Both the position numbers and the translations under genes were made by a program. Of a stretch of 64,000 nt of DNA, positions 1 to 8,275 are shown in pieces. The notes below the pieces were generated by a model, which saw only the letters and a program-made list of their open reading frames with translations, did no database searches and was not told the DNA's origin. The DNA comes from an uncultured Schlesneria sp. (lineage in GTDB: Bacteria; Planctomycetota; Planctomycetia; Planctomycetales; Planctomycetaceae), in assembly GCA_903840265.1 (NCBI GenBank), contig CAIMFH010000075.1, positions 33,323 through 97,322 of the forward strand, in the 5' to 3' direction. Within the stretch, counting starts at the first letter, position 1. Every line of letters begins with the position of its first letter.

Positions 1-1
1 T

Positions 2-1018
2 ACTCCGCAATTGTATATCGACGTGGACCGTACGAAGTGCAAATCGATGGGCATCCCACTGAACGACGTCTTTAACGCTCTGCAGGTTTATCTGGGCGGC
101 TATTACGTAAACGATTTCAACCAGTTTGGGCGTACCTGGCAGGTCAACTTGCAGGCCGATACCGCATTCAGAGCTCAACCGGACGACATCAAAGCATTGA
201 AGGTTCGCAATGCGCAAGGCCAGATGATTCCGCTTGGCACATTGGTCACGATCGAAGAGATTGGCGGCCCAGTACTTGTGACTCGTTACAACATGCGGAC
301 GGCCGCGACGATCAATGGAGCATCATTGCCAGGGGTCAGCTCTGGTCAGATGATTCAGATGATGGAAGGGTTGGCGAAGTCGGAACTGTCGCAAGACCTG
401 ACGTTCGAATGGACCGAGTTGACGTATCTGCAACTGATCGAAGGGAGTGCCGCGATCTTCGCATTTGTCGGTGCGATCCTGCTGGTCTTTCAAGTGCTTG
501 CGGCTCAGTACGAAAGCTGGTCGATGCCGCTTGCTGTCTTGCTGGTGGTGCCGATGTGTCTGCTGAGTGCTGTTTGTGGATTGTGGATGTGGAAGCTGGA
601 TCTGAACATCTTCGTGCAAGTCGGTTTTATCGTGCTGGTCGGTCTGGCGGCGAAGAATGCGATTCTGATCGTCGAAACGGCACGTCACCGAAAAGCAGCG
701 GGGGCATCGCGATTCGATGCCGCGGTCGCCGCGAGCAAGGATCGACTGCGACCGATTATCATGACCTCGTTCGCATTCATCCTGGGCGTGATGCCACTGG
801 TCGTGTCACACGGGGCCGGTGCCGAGATGCGGCGAACGCTGGGTGTCGCGGTCTTTTTCGGGATGCTCGGCGTGACGGTCTTCGGGATCTTCCTGACGCC
901 TGTGTTCTACTTCGTGATCGACTGGCTTTCGACACGAGGGCAGAAGCCCGCGGACCCCCATCCGACTTCAGAAACTTTCGTGGCAGAATCAGTGCCGCCA
1001 GTATCGCCTGGTCATTAA
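2..1018 (+). CDS. RND-family efflux transporter, C-terminal part (5' truncated by window)
   Basis: This is the last roughly 338 residues of an inner-membrane RND pump of the hydrophobe/amphiphile (AcrB/MexB-like) class, which exports substrates using the proton gradient as part of a tripartite complex. The reading frame is already open at base 2, so the true start lies outside the window. The visible part holds the end of the second periplasmic porter loop (residues 1-140) and then the distal transmembrane block. That block includes the conserved segment GFIVLVGLAAKNAILIVE and the following RLRPIIMTSFAFILGVMPLV, both typical of HAE1 transporters. The protein ends in a short hydrophilic tail rich in Pro, Thr and Ser. 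The adaptor and outer-membrane genes are not in view. The next gene is on the opposite strand and converges. The family call is secure; the substrate cannot be judged. Confidence 0.93.
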   Translation, partial: TPQLYIDVDRTKCKSMGIPLNDVFNALQVYLGGYYVNDFNQFGRTWQVNLQADTAFRAQPDDIKALKVRNAQGQMIPLGTLVTIEEIGGPVLVTRYNMRTAATINGASLPGVSSGQMIQMMEGLAKSELSQDLTFEWTELTYLQLIEGSAAIFAFVGAILLVFQVLAAQYESWSMPLAVLLVVPMCLLSAVCGLWMWKLDLNIFVQVGFIVLVGLAAKNAILIVETARHRKAAGASRFDAAVAASKDRLRPIIMTSFAFILGVMPLVVSHGAGAEMRRTLGVAVFFGMLGVTVFGIFLTPVFYFVIDWLSTRGQKPADPHPTSETFVAESVPPVSPGH

Positions 1019-1237
1019 GCGATGGCCGGGTGCCGGAGGCTATTTGGTTTTGGGTGCCGCGGTTTTGGAGCCTCGACAAAGCCGTGCTGCCTTGAGACTC
1101 GCCCCTAACAATGACGACTTGTCAGGCGGAGATCGATTGGCAAGATCAAAGGTAAGAGAAGACACGGCCTTGTCGAAGACTCCAAAACCGTGGCACACTG
1201 ACCAACGCTTGTCGCGAATGCAATCGACCGCGGTGGC

Positions 1238-2317
1238 TTAGATCTTTGATTGGGAATCCGGATACCATTGGTCGATGACGGCTCGCCATTCGGACAGACA
1301 ATGCGATGCGGCGAACGCATTTCGTGCGGCGTCTGGTTGCGGATGCAGTCTGGCGAACTTGATGCTGTGTGCGCGCATCGTTGAACTGGCGGCGGCTTCG
1401 TTCGTCGCACTGATCGCCAGTTCACAGTGCATCAGCAAGATGCGGCGTTGCTCAACCAAGTCCGGCTCCGGCATTGGGAAACCCTCCGCGAGCGCTTGAG
1501 CCTGTTGAAAGATCCAGGGGTTACCGATCGCACCTCGAGCCACTGACACGCCATCGACGCCGGTCCACCGCAGCATGTCGACACAGGCTTGGGCCGTGAA
1601 CAGATCTCCGCTACCAATGATGGTAAGGAGCCCCGCGTGTGCTTTGACTTCGCGAAGGAAATCCCAGTTGCTTGGGCCGACGTATTTCTGGTCGACAGTT
1701 CGGCCATGGACTGTGATCGCGGCAACTCCGCGTGCAAAGGCGCCGTCCAGAATCTCAAAGAACCGATCACGGCTTTGTGGCGAATCGTCGATGCCGCGCC
1801 TCATCTTCAGTGTGACGGGGAGCTGAGAGGGAACGGCGTCGCGAACGCGATCGACAATCTCGAGCGCGACATGCGGCTGACTGAGGTGATAGCCTCCTCG
1901 GCATCCGCCGACCGCAGACTTCACGGGGCAGCCAAAGTTAATGTCGATCACATCGAATCCCGCTGCGACCAGTTTTTCGGCGGCAGGACCGAATTCAGCC
2001 GGGTTCGATCCCATGAGCTGACCACCGACCGGGTGTTCTTCGTCAGTAATCCGCAGGTGATGCTGAGTCTTGCGACGCCCTTTCAGGTCCATGACGAAGC
2101 GATCAATCATGACCTCGGCGAGCGTGTAGGTTGCCCCCAATCGCCGGGCGACGATGCGCATTGGCCCATCGCTATAACCACTGAGTGCCGCTTGCACGGC
2201 CGGAAAACCAATGGCCACACCACCGATCGACAGCGGGCGAATAGGAAACGGGGCTGCTGGGGGCTGATTCCAGACTGGCGGAGGAAGGCGGTCGAGTTGC
2301 GAGGTCGCATTAGTCAT
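1238..2317 (-). CDS. dus: tRNA-dihydrouridine synthase
   Basis: FMN-dependent enzyme that reduces specific uridines in tRNA to dihydrouridine. The 359-residue product has the Dus TIM-barrel signature: a substrate-recognition stretch near the N-terminus, DINFGCPVKSAVGGCRGG carrying the conserved GCP cysteine, LKMRRGIDDS, AITVHGRTVDQKY, and the FMN-phosphate region GVDGVSVARGAIGNPWIF. These segments appear in family order. An upstream in-frame start would add 25 poorly conserved residues. I prefer the ATG at 2317, which begins the Pro-rich lead MTNATSQLDRLPPP, although neither start has a strong Shine-Dalgarno sequence. The region around GGCRGGYHLSQP differs from E. coli DusB and looks like a lineage variant. 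The gene stands alone, convergent with the RND gene. Confidence 0.92.
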   Translation of the reverse strand: MTNATSQLDRLPPPVWNQPPAAPFPIRPLSIGGVAIGFPAVQAALSGYSDGPMRIVARRLGATYTLAEVMIDRFVMDLKGRRKTQHHLRITDEEHPVGGQLMGSNPAEFGPAAEKLVAAGFDVIDINFGCPVKSAVGGCRGGYHLSQPHVALEIVDRVRDAVPSQLPVTLKMRRGIDDSPQSRDRFFEILDGAFARGVAAITVHGRTVDQKYVGPSNWDFLREVKAHAGLLTIIGSGDLFTAQACVDMLRWTGVDGVSVARGAIGNPWIFQQAQALAEGFPMPEPDLVEQRRILLMHCELAISATNEAAASSTMRAHSIKFARLHPQPDAARNAFAASHCLSEWRAVIDQWYPDSQSKI

Positions 2318-2630
2318 GGGAGCGATTTTGACGAAAATTGGGGACTTTGGAAGCGACCCTCCGGCGAGTTCCGAAAGATGCTCCTTGACCACCGTTCTCC
2401 CACAGGCCTATATTCATAGGTAGTCTGAACCTGTGAATCGGCAGCGCAGGATTAAATCGGTTTTGCGGATTGTAACGGATCAGCGGTCCGCGGCAGCGTC
2501 GAATCGACGGAATCTTCGGCGAACATTGAGGTTGTCGCCAGACTTCTCGGTCGATTGACCTGGCGCGGGGCTGAGCGATCAGTCGATAATGACGCCGGGT
2601 GTTTCTTCGTCAGCGGTTGAGGGTTTTGTC

Positions 2631-3503
2631 ATGCACATCATGGGAAAAGTCGGTGTCTGGCTGGTGGTGGTGGTGGCCATCGCTTCGACCGTTTTGACCG
2701 CGAAGTTCATCCAGGTCCGCAACAGTTGGACAAAGAAAGACGTTGCGTTTCAGAAAGCGTATCAGACGCTGCAGCCCAAAATCGCGGATCTCAGCGAACA
2801 AGTGACGCGACTGGAAGCGGAACTGTTCCGTTCAAAAGAGTTGTGGGGCCAGCACCTGAACGGGGTGGTCACGACTGTGCAGCGTCAACCGGAAGGGATC
2901 CTGGCTATTGATCGCGGGACCGATCAGGGGCTGCGTGAGAAAATGACCCTGTACGGTTTCGAAATTATGGAAGATGGAAGCAGCGTCTATCGCGGCGACT
3001 TCACGGTGACCACAGCGCGCAACGCACAGGCCCAGTTGCAGCCCAACTGGCGAGTTCGTCCTGAAGATGTCGCGACGTGGCAGCAAAACGGGAAATGGCG
3101 CTGGCGAAACCTGGTTCCACCAGGAATTCAGCCGAATTATGACCAGCAGATTCTGGGGATCGCCAAAGCAGGCGATACGCTGACCGAGCGGCAGAAGAAG
3201 CTGGCCACGGAAGTGGCCTTGGGAAAAGCGGCCGAAGCACAAAAGGATCTACGTGAGGCGGAATTAGCGGGTGGCGATCAGCTCTCCAAAGATCCTGCAG
3301 TCGCTGTCGAATACCGCGAAGGTTTGGTGGCCGCGATCGAACAGACTGAAGAAGCCCGCAATCAGGTACTGCTGAAAGTGGACGCCCTTCGTCGAAAATT
3401 GCGAGCGGCTCAACAGAGCGTTGAACGATTGCAGACGGAGAACATCGAATTGGCTCGCAAGCTGCCCCAGGCATCGGCCGCGGCGGACCAAGCGTCGAAG
3501 TGA
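2631..3503 (+). CDS. Hypothetical membrane-anchored coiled-coil protein
   Basis: No family recognised. The product has 290 residues. It opens with one hydrophobic segment (GVWLVVVVAIASTVLTA), likely an uncleaved signal anchor. A short coiled coil follows (about residues 40-70, rich in Gln, Glu and Leu). The central globular part contains IDRGTDQGLREKMTLYGFEI, which resembles the small beta-barrel insert seen in some planctomycete envelope proteins. A long Ala/Glu/Arg-rich coiled coil fills the last 100 residues. I chose the ATG at 2631 because GAGGGT lies about 7 bases upstream; the more distal start at 2589 lacks this. A role in the cell envelope or in division is possible (the topology is MreC-like) but is only inference. 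The rhomboid-like gene follows 103 bases downstream on the same strand. Confidence 0.8.
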   Translation: MHIMGKVGVWLVVVVAIASTVLTAKFIQVRNSWTKKDVAFQKAYQTLQPKIADLSEQVTRLEAELFRSKELWGQHLNGVVTTVQRQPEGILAIDRGTDQGLREKMTLYGFEIMEDGSSVYRGDFTVTTARNAQAQLQPNWRVRPEDVATWQQNGKWRWRNLVPPGIQPNYDQQILGIAKAGDTLTERQKKLATEVALGKAAEAQKDLREAELAGGDQLSKDPAVAVEYREGLVAAIEQTEEARNQVLLKVDALRRKLRAAQQSVERLQTENIELARKLPQASAAADQASK

Positions 3504-3606
3504 TTGGTCCGGTCAATCCGGACAGTTTTATCCGCCGTGCGTTTGCGGTTCCCCCCCGCCCCGCGCGGCGTTCGTGTTTGAATTCCCTGATCACCGGATG
3601 TGAACC

Positions 3607-4518
3607 ATGGGTTTCGAGGATCGTGAATACTTTCAGCAGAACAGCGCTTATACGTCTTGGGGAGCTGACACTCCCAGCACGAAGCGACTGCTGATTATCA
3701 CGGTGGTGGTTTTTTTTGCCCAGTCGCTGCTGACTCGCGAAAGCGCTGATCTACAGCTGATTGCGAAGTTTCATTCGACAATCATTTCCTACGTCGACCA
3801 ATGGTTCATGCTGGACGCGCCCGCGGCACTCAGCGGCCAGGTCTGGCGAATCCTCACCTACGGGTTCTGCCATGACCGTCAAGCGGCGATCACGCTGGTC
3901 TTCAATATGGTGATGCTGTGGTTTATCGGCGGAAGACTGGAACGGATGTATGGCTCGCGCGAATTCATGCTCTACTATCTCGCCGCCACCATTTTTGCGG
4001 GACTGCTGTTCGTGGGGATCGGTGCGACCACCCCTCTGGCGGGAGCAAATCCGGCGGTCATGGCGATATTTGCCTTGTACGCTTTCCACTTTCCACGAGA
4101 AGAGATCCTGTTCTTCTTTCTGATCCCGGTCCAGATTTTCGTGCTGCTGATGATCTATGTTGGCTTGGATATCTATAGCGTGCTGCAAGCCATGCAGGGC
4201 GGAGCCCCCTGGCCTTACGCCGCGATCACAGCTGCTCACGTTTCTGGTGCGGGCTTTGCATTTCTCTATAAACACTATGACTGGCACCTGGACGGCATCT
4301 GGCGCGGTGTGACCGGATGGCGAAAGTGGCTTCGGCGTCGAGCCGTCTCCAGCCAGCTTCGCGTCTTCGAGCCTGCCCCGGTTGCAGAGGAACTGGAGTC
4401 CAAAGTGGATGCCATCCTGGCCAAGATCCACGAACACGGCTCCGAAAGCCTGACGGAAGCTGAACGAGCGACCCTCGAAAAGGCCAGCCAACGCGAACGC
4501 AGCAAACGTAACATCTAG
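3607..4518 (+). CDS. Rhomboid-family membrane protein lacking the catalytic serine
   Basis: Polytopic inner-membrane protein of the rhomboid superfamily, 303 residues. About six transmembrane segments can be seen between residues 28 and 222. Family landmarks are VWRILTYGFCH (the WR loop, residues 79-89), FNMVMLWFIGGRLE (TM2), and AHVSGAGFAF (TM6, with the second dyad residue His211). The catalytic motif GxSG, expected before TM4, reads GANP at 146-149, so the nucleophile Ser is Asn148. The HxxxN pair of TM2 has lost its His (TLVFN). The C-terminal 45 residues (VDAILAKIHEHGSESLTEAE) match the small soluble tail found on many bacterial rhomboids. Proteolysis is therefore unlikely; a binding or chaperone role like that of iRhoms is inferred. 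Confidence 0.85.
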   Translation: MGFEDREYFQQNSAYTSWGADTPSTKRLLIITVVVFFAQSLLTRESADLQLIAKFHSTIISYVDQWFMLDAPAALSGQVWRILTYGFCHDRQAAITLVFNMVMLWFIGGRLERMYGSREFMLYYLAATIFAGLLFVGIGATTPLAGANPAVMAIFALYAFHFPREEILFFFLIPVQIFVLLMIYVGLDIYSVLQAMQGGAPWPYAAITAAHVSGAGFAFLYKHYDWHLDGIWRGVTGWRKWLRRRAVSSQLRVFEPAPVAEELESKVDAILAKIHEHGSESLTEAERATLEKASQRERSKRNI

Positions 4519-4536
4519 GCCTGAAGCTATTCCTCC

Positions 4537-4648
4537 GTCATTCCCGCGCAGGCAGGAATCCAACGAGCGATTGGGACGGTGGCGATGCAAGAGTGGCAGG
4601 TGAAGATTCCCTGCGCAATGGCTGGATTCCCGCCTGCGCGGGAATGAC
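4537..4648. repeat. REPIN-like pair of inverted palindromic repeats
   Basis: Two 26-base arms, 4537-4562 and 4623-4648, are inverted copies of each other differing at one base, and they flank a 60-base spacer. Each arm is itself an imperfect palindrome built on ATTCCCGC..GCGGGAAT. This is the architecture of REP doublets (REPINs) that are mobilised by RAYT transposases. It lies between the convergent ends of the rhomboid-like and hydrolase genes, which is the usual site for such elements. No RAYT gene is in this window. Confidence 0.75.
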
Positions 4649-4665
4649 AGGAGAGTCGCCGTACG

Positions 4666-5400
4666 TTACTTGGCCTTTCGGTGCCGCAGCAGCCACTCGT
4701 AGATCTCGGGCGTGTCATAGGTCTGCGTCCAGCTATCGTGTCCGATGCCGTGCATGATGGTCAGTTTGACATCGGCTTTGCGTTCCTGCAGCAGCTTTTC
4801 CATCTCAAAGCAGTTTTCGACGAGCTGTTTGTTGTCGCGATCACCGACGACGATCCAGATGGGGAGCTGAGAGGCCTGCTCCACGATCGCGGTATCGCTG
4901 GCTCGGCCACAGATCGGCATGGCTGCCGCGAAACGATCAGGAGCAGCGGCGACCAGCGCCCACGTTCCCGAGCCGCCCATGCTCAGGCCGGTGACGTAGA
5001 CCCGCGTCGAATCGATCGAATACTTCTTCGCCAGGTCATCCAGCAATGCCAGCAGCAGTTCGGGCTCCCAGCGTTGCTTGTCGGGGCACTGCGGCGACAC
5101 GACCACGAACGGCAGTTGCTGGCCATGGCCAATCAGCTTTGGAGGTCCATGTTTTTTGACCTGCGTGATGTCCTGTCCACGTTCGCCCGAGCCGTGCAGG
5201 AACAGCAGCAGGGGGAACGATTCTTTCGATTGGCCATAGTTTTGCGGCAGATACAGCAGATAGCCTAATTTCGATTCGGGAGCTTTGGGATCCTGAAATT
5301 CCTGGGCCACCTGCTGGCCTGGCTTGGGGTCATCGGCGGCGGCGGGACTCGCGCCAGCGGCCGTCAGCAGAAGCACAAATGTCAGCAACGGGGATCGCAT
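4666..5400 (-). CDS. Secreted alpha/beta-hydrolase, prolyl-oligopeptidase/esterase-like
   Basis: Predicted exported serine hydrolase of 244 residues. A signal peptide is evident (residues 1-22, hydrophobic core LLTFVLLLTAAGASPAAA). The mature part has the alpha/beta-hydrolase order: LLLFLHGSGERG (oxyanion-hole HG), VVVSPQCPD, the nucleophile elbow GLSMGGSGTW, PIWIVVGDRDN (likely acid) and GIGHDSWTQTY (catalytic His). The pattern matches the PHB-depolymerase/feruloyl-esterase-like peptidase group common in planctomycetes, which acts on esters of polysaccharides or short peptides. The true substrate is not predictable. The gene stands alone and is transcribed towards the rhomboid-like gene. Its start is supported by the intact signal peptide. 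Confidence 0.85.
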   Translation of the reverse strand: MRSPLLTFVLLLTAAGASPAAADDPKPGQQVAQEFQDPKAPESKLGYLLYLPQNYGQSKESFPLLLFLHGSGERGQDITQVKKHGPPKLIGHGQQLPFVVVSPQCPDKQRWEPELLLALLDDLAKKYSIDSTRVYVTGLSMGGSGTWALVAAAPDRFAAAMPICGRASDTAIVEQASQLPIWIVVGDRDNKQLVENCFEMEKLLQERKADVKLTIMHGIGHDSWTQTYDTPEIYEWLLRHRKAK

Positions 5401-5605
5401 CGCGGGTCACTCCGAAAACACTGGCAAGGTAGATCGGTGAATGGTGTCGATATCCTACCGCGACCCATGGCGACGAAGCCACTGACGCGAAGTTGTTTGA
5501 CGGGGAATACCGCATCCTTTGAGCCGATGCACGAGGTCGCTATCATGCGGACGCCTGCCGGATTTCCATTTCAGCACTGACCGCGTACCGATGGAGTGAC
5601 TTTCG

Positions 5606-6619
5606 ATGAATTTCTTGCGGCCAGATCTGGCTGGGCCAAGGCCCGCGCCGTTCCAGGCCCCTCAGGGCGATCTTGCGATCCTGGCGGGTAATGCTAACCC
5701 GCTGTTGGCTCAGAACATCGCGAATACCCTGGGAGTTCCGCTCACACCGGCTCGGGCGCATGTCTTTAGCGAAGGAAATGTGTTCGTCCGCATCAAGGAA
5801 AACGTGCGAGGCAGAGATGTTTTCATCATTCAAGGTTGCCACTACCCGGTGAACGACAACTTCATGGAGTTACTGTTCTGGATCGATGCCGCTCGTCGAG
5901 CGAGTGCCCAGAACGTGACTGCGGTCATTCCGTTTTTCAGCTACGCTCAAGGTGACAAAAAGGACGAGCCCCGCGTTTCGATCCGGGCTCGCGTGTGTGC
6001 CGATGCCATTGAAGCTGCGGGTGCCGATCGCGTCCTGACGATGGACCTGCACAGCCCACAGATTCAAGGATTCTTTCGCATTCCGGTCGATCACCTGTAT
6101 GGTCGGAATGTGCTGGTCGAGCAGTTCAAACAACTGAAGGTTCCCAATGTCGTTGTTTGCAGTCCCGACGTCGGATTTGCCAAAGGTGCTGCCGCCTATG
6201 CGGGGCTGTTGTCAGCTCCCGTCGTGATCGGCAATAAGCACCGAGCCGACCACACGGAAACGGTGCAGATTCTGGAAGTGATCGGGGACGTGCGTGACAA
6301 AAACGTTTTCCTCGTCGATGATCTGACGATCACGGGCAATTCGCTGGTCGAAATGGCTCGCGTGTTGAAGTCGCGGGGAGCTCGCGACATTTATGTCGCG
6401 GTGACTCACGGCGTGCTTTCGAAGGGGGCGGCCGATCGAATCGCCAATAGCGACATCAAGCGGATGTTCATCACGGATACGATTGAAAATTCGTTCGATC
6501 CTCTTCCTCCTAACGTGGAAGTGGTCTCGGTCGCACACCTGATGGCAGCGGCAATCCGTTCGATTCACGATCGAACCAGCATTAGCATGCTGTTCCCTGA
6601 CCGACCGACTCCCGAATAA
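5606..6619 (+). CDS. prs: Ribose-phosphate pyrophosphokinase (divergent PRPP synthetase)
   Basis: Cytoplasmic enzyme that transfers pyrophosphate from ATP to ribose 5-phosphate, giving PRPP for nucleotide, His and Trp synthesis. The 337-residue product has both half-domains: NVFVRIKENVRGRDVFIIQG, the core segment LTMDLHSPQIQGFF, SPDVGFAKGAA with the flexible-loop Lys, IGNKHRADHTE, and the PRPP loop VDDLTITGNS at 237-246. Several signature residues differ from the E. coli/B. subtilis type: YAQGDKKD instead of YARQDRK, and DDLTITGNS instead of DDMIDTGGT. GGAG lies about 8 bases upstream of the ATG. It probably still makes PRPP, but it belongs to a divergent subgroup. The gene appears monocistronic. 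Confidence 0.88.
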   Translation: MNFLRPDLAGPRPAPFQAPQGDLAILAGNANPLLAQNIANTLGVPLTPARAHVFSEGNVFVRIKENVRGRDVFIIQGCHYPVNDNFMELLFWIDAARRASAQNVTAVIPFFSYAQGDKKDEPRVSIRARVCADAIEAAGADRVLTMDLHSPQIQGFFRIPVDHLYGRNVLVEQFKQLKVPNVVVCSPDVGFAKGAAAYAGLLSAPVVIGNKHRADHTETVQILEVIGDVRDKNVFLVDDLTITGNSLVEMARVLKSRGARDIYVAVTHGVLSKGAADRIANSDIKRMFITDTIENSFDPLPPNVEVVSVAHLMAAAIRSIHDRTSISMLFPDRPTPE

Positions 6620-6784
6620 TCGACCGTGGTGCTAAGTCTCTGGTGCGAAACCAAGACCGCACTTGAGGATCGAATTGAAATCGACGACCATTGAGGTTGC
6701 GATGGTTCAGTGGGTGAATCAGTCGCAGTTTGAATTGAGTTCTCGCCGACGGCTCGCCAGAGCCAGTGAAGGATCGCAGTGGGC

Positions 6785-8128
6785 ATGTCAGATACTGTTG
6801 CATCGCAATCACCGACGTTGCCTCCCATCGGGAGTGGCATCGACTATGAGAAGTTCCTCGACTGTGTTCACTGCGGACTATGTACGGCGTCCTGTCCGAC
6901 TTATCTGGAAACGGGCGACGAAAACAATAGCCCCCGCGGCCGCATCTACTTGATGCGAGCTGTCACGGACGGGCGATTGGAACTGACGAAGTCTGTCAAA
7001 CGACATCTGGATTTGTGCCTGGACTGTCGCAGTTGCGAATCGGCGTGTCCTTCCGGCGTGCAGTACGGTCGGCTGATCGAACCGTTCCGAATCGAGACCC
7101 AACAGCGTGAAGCGGCAGAGAAGAATATCCGCCCAGGTTGGTTTCAGACCTGGATCCTGTATGGTCTGTTCCCGTATCCCAAACGGCTTCGCTGGGCGCT
7201 GATGCCTGCGAAACTGGCTCAGTGGACGGGAATGGATCGGCTGGCCGAACGGACAGGATTACTGAAACTGTTGCCAGAGAAGCTGCGACGCATGCAGCGG
7301 CTGTTGCCTCCCCTGCAAAAACGAGAGCCACAGCTTCCCGAGTTTCTACCCGCGATTGGACCTCGACGAGCTCGTGTCGCGCTGTTCACAGGATGCGTGG
7401 CCGAGGCGATGTTTCATCACGTGAACTGGGCCACCGCCCGAGTTCTGCAGCAGAACGGCTGCGACGTTGTCATTCCACGTAACCAAGCGTGCTGTGGAGC
7501 CATCCACTATCACAGCGGTGCCGGAGAGCCGGCACTCGAACTTGCCAAAACGAATGCGGCGGCGTTTCAGTCCAACGACATCGACGCGGTCATTATCAAT
7601 GTGGCCGGTTGCGGCTCGATGTTGAAAGACTACGGGCACGTCGGAGAAGAACTGGTCAAGCAGGATCAGATGGTGCGAACCTCGCTGGAACACTTTGCCG
7701 GGAAGGTGAAAGATGTCTCCGAGTTCCTGATGCAACTGGGACCGATCGCACCGAAAGGCGAAGTGCCCTTGGTGGCGACTTACCATGACGCCTGCCATCT
7801 CTGCCATGCTCAGAAAATTCGTGAGCAACCGCGCGACTTGTTGTCGCTGGTCCCTGGCCTGACATTGGTTCCCCTCGCTGAATCCGAAATCTGTTGTGGC
7901 GCGGCAGGCAGCTACAATCTGACCGAACCCGAAATGGCTGATCGCCTGGCCGATCGCAAGCTGAAGAACATTCTGGCGACACGCGCCAAGGCTCTGATCA
8001 GTGGCAACGCTGGCTGCTCGCTGCAGATCCAAGCAGCATTGCGTCAGGCAGGTGCCCCCATCTGGGTCGCCCACCCGATGGAGATTCTGGATCTCAGCTA
8101 TCGAGGCCTCAAGCCGCCGGTTGTCTAG
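6785..8128 (+). CDS. glcF: Glycolate oxidase iron-sulfur subunit
   Basis: Fe-S subunit of the GlcDEF glycolate oxidase, which oxidises glycolate to glyoxylate and passes electrons to the membrane chain. The 447-residue protein has two ferredoxin-like clusters near the N-terminus (CVHCGLCTASCP, and CLDCRSCESACP about 50 residues later). Two CCG cysteine-rich domains follow, marked by CCGAIHYHSG and CCGAAGSYNL, with GCVAEAMFHHVNWA and YHDACHLCHAQ at their expected places. This is the full GlcF architecture and length. An in-frame GTG six bases upstream (6779) is the alternative start; AAGGA at 6769-6773 could serve either. GlcD and GlcE are not adjacent. A glycerate 2-kinase at 22972, able to act further along glyoxylate metabolism, lies in the same window. 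Confidence 0.93.
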   Translation: MSDTVASQSPTLPPIGSGIDYEKFLDCVHCGLCTASCPTYLETGDENNSPRGRIYLMRAVTDGRLELTKSVKRHLDLCLDCRSCESACPSGVQYGRLIEPFRIETQQREAAEKNIRPGWFQTWILYGLFPYPKRLRWALMPAKLAQWTGMDRLAERTGLLKLLPEKLRRMQRLLPPLQKREPQLPEFLPAIGPRRARVALFTGCVAEAMFHHVNWATARVLQQNGCDVVIPRNQACCGAIHYHSGAGEPALELAKTNAAAFQSNDIDAVIINVAGCGSMLKDYGHVGEELVKQDQMVRTSLEHFAGKVKDVSEFLMQLGPIAPKGEVPLVATYHDACHLCHAQKIREQPRDLLSLVPGLTLVPLAESEICCGAAGSYNLTEPEMADRLADRKLKNILATRAKALISGNAGCSLQIQAALRQAGAPIWVAHPMEILDLSYRGLKPPVV

Positions 8129-8275
8129 TCCGGGCTATTCACGGACGTGATCGTTGCTTACCGGGCGACTTCAGATTCGCGTCAGACATGAAATTGCGAT
8201 CCGTTCTGGCCACAATGCCATGCAGTGTGCCCTTCTTGATTGCAGTTCGTTGATTACCCTCGATCGAGGTATCAC

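Noticed and set aside
980..995. TGGCAGAATCAGTGCC, a sigma-54-like pattern
   Set aside because: It lies inside the coding end of the RND gene, points at no plus-strand gene nearby, and lacks the TTGC half; it shows the background rate of such matches.
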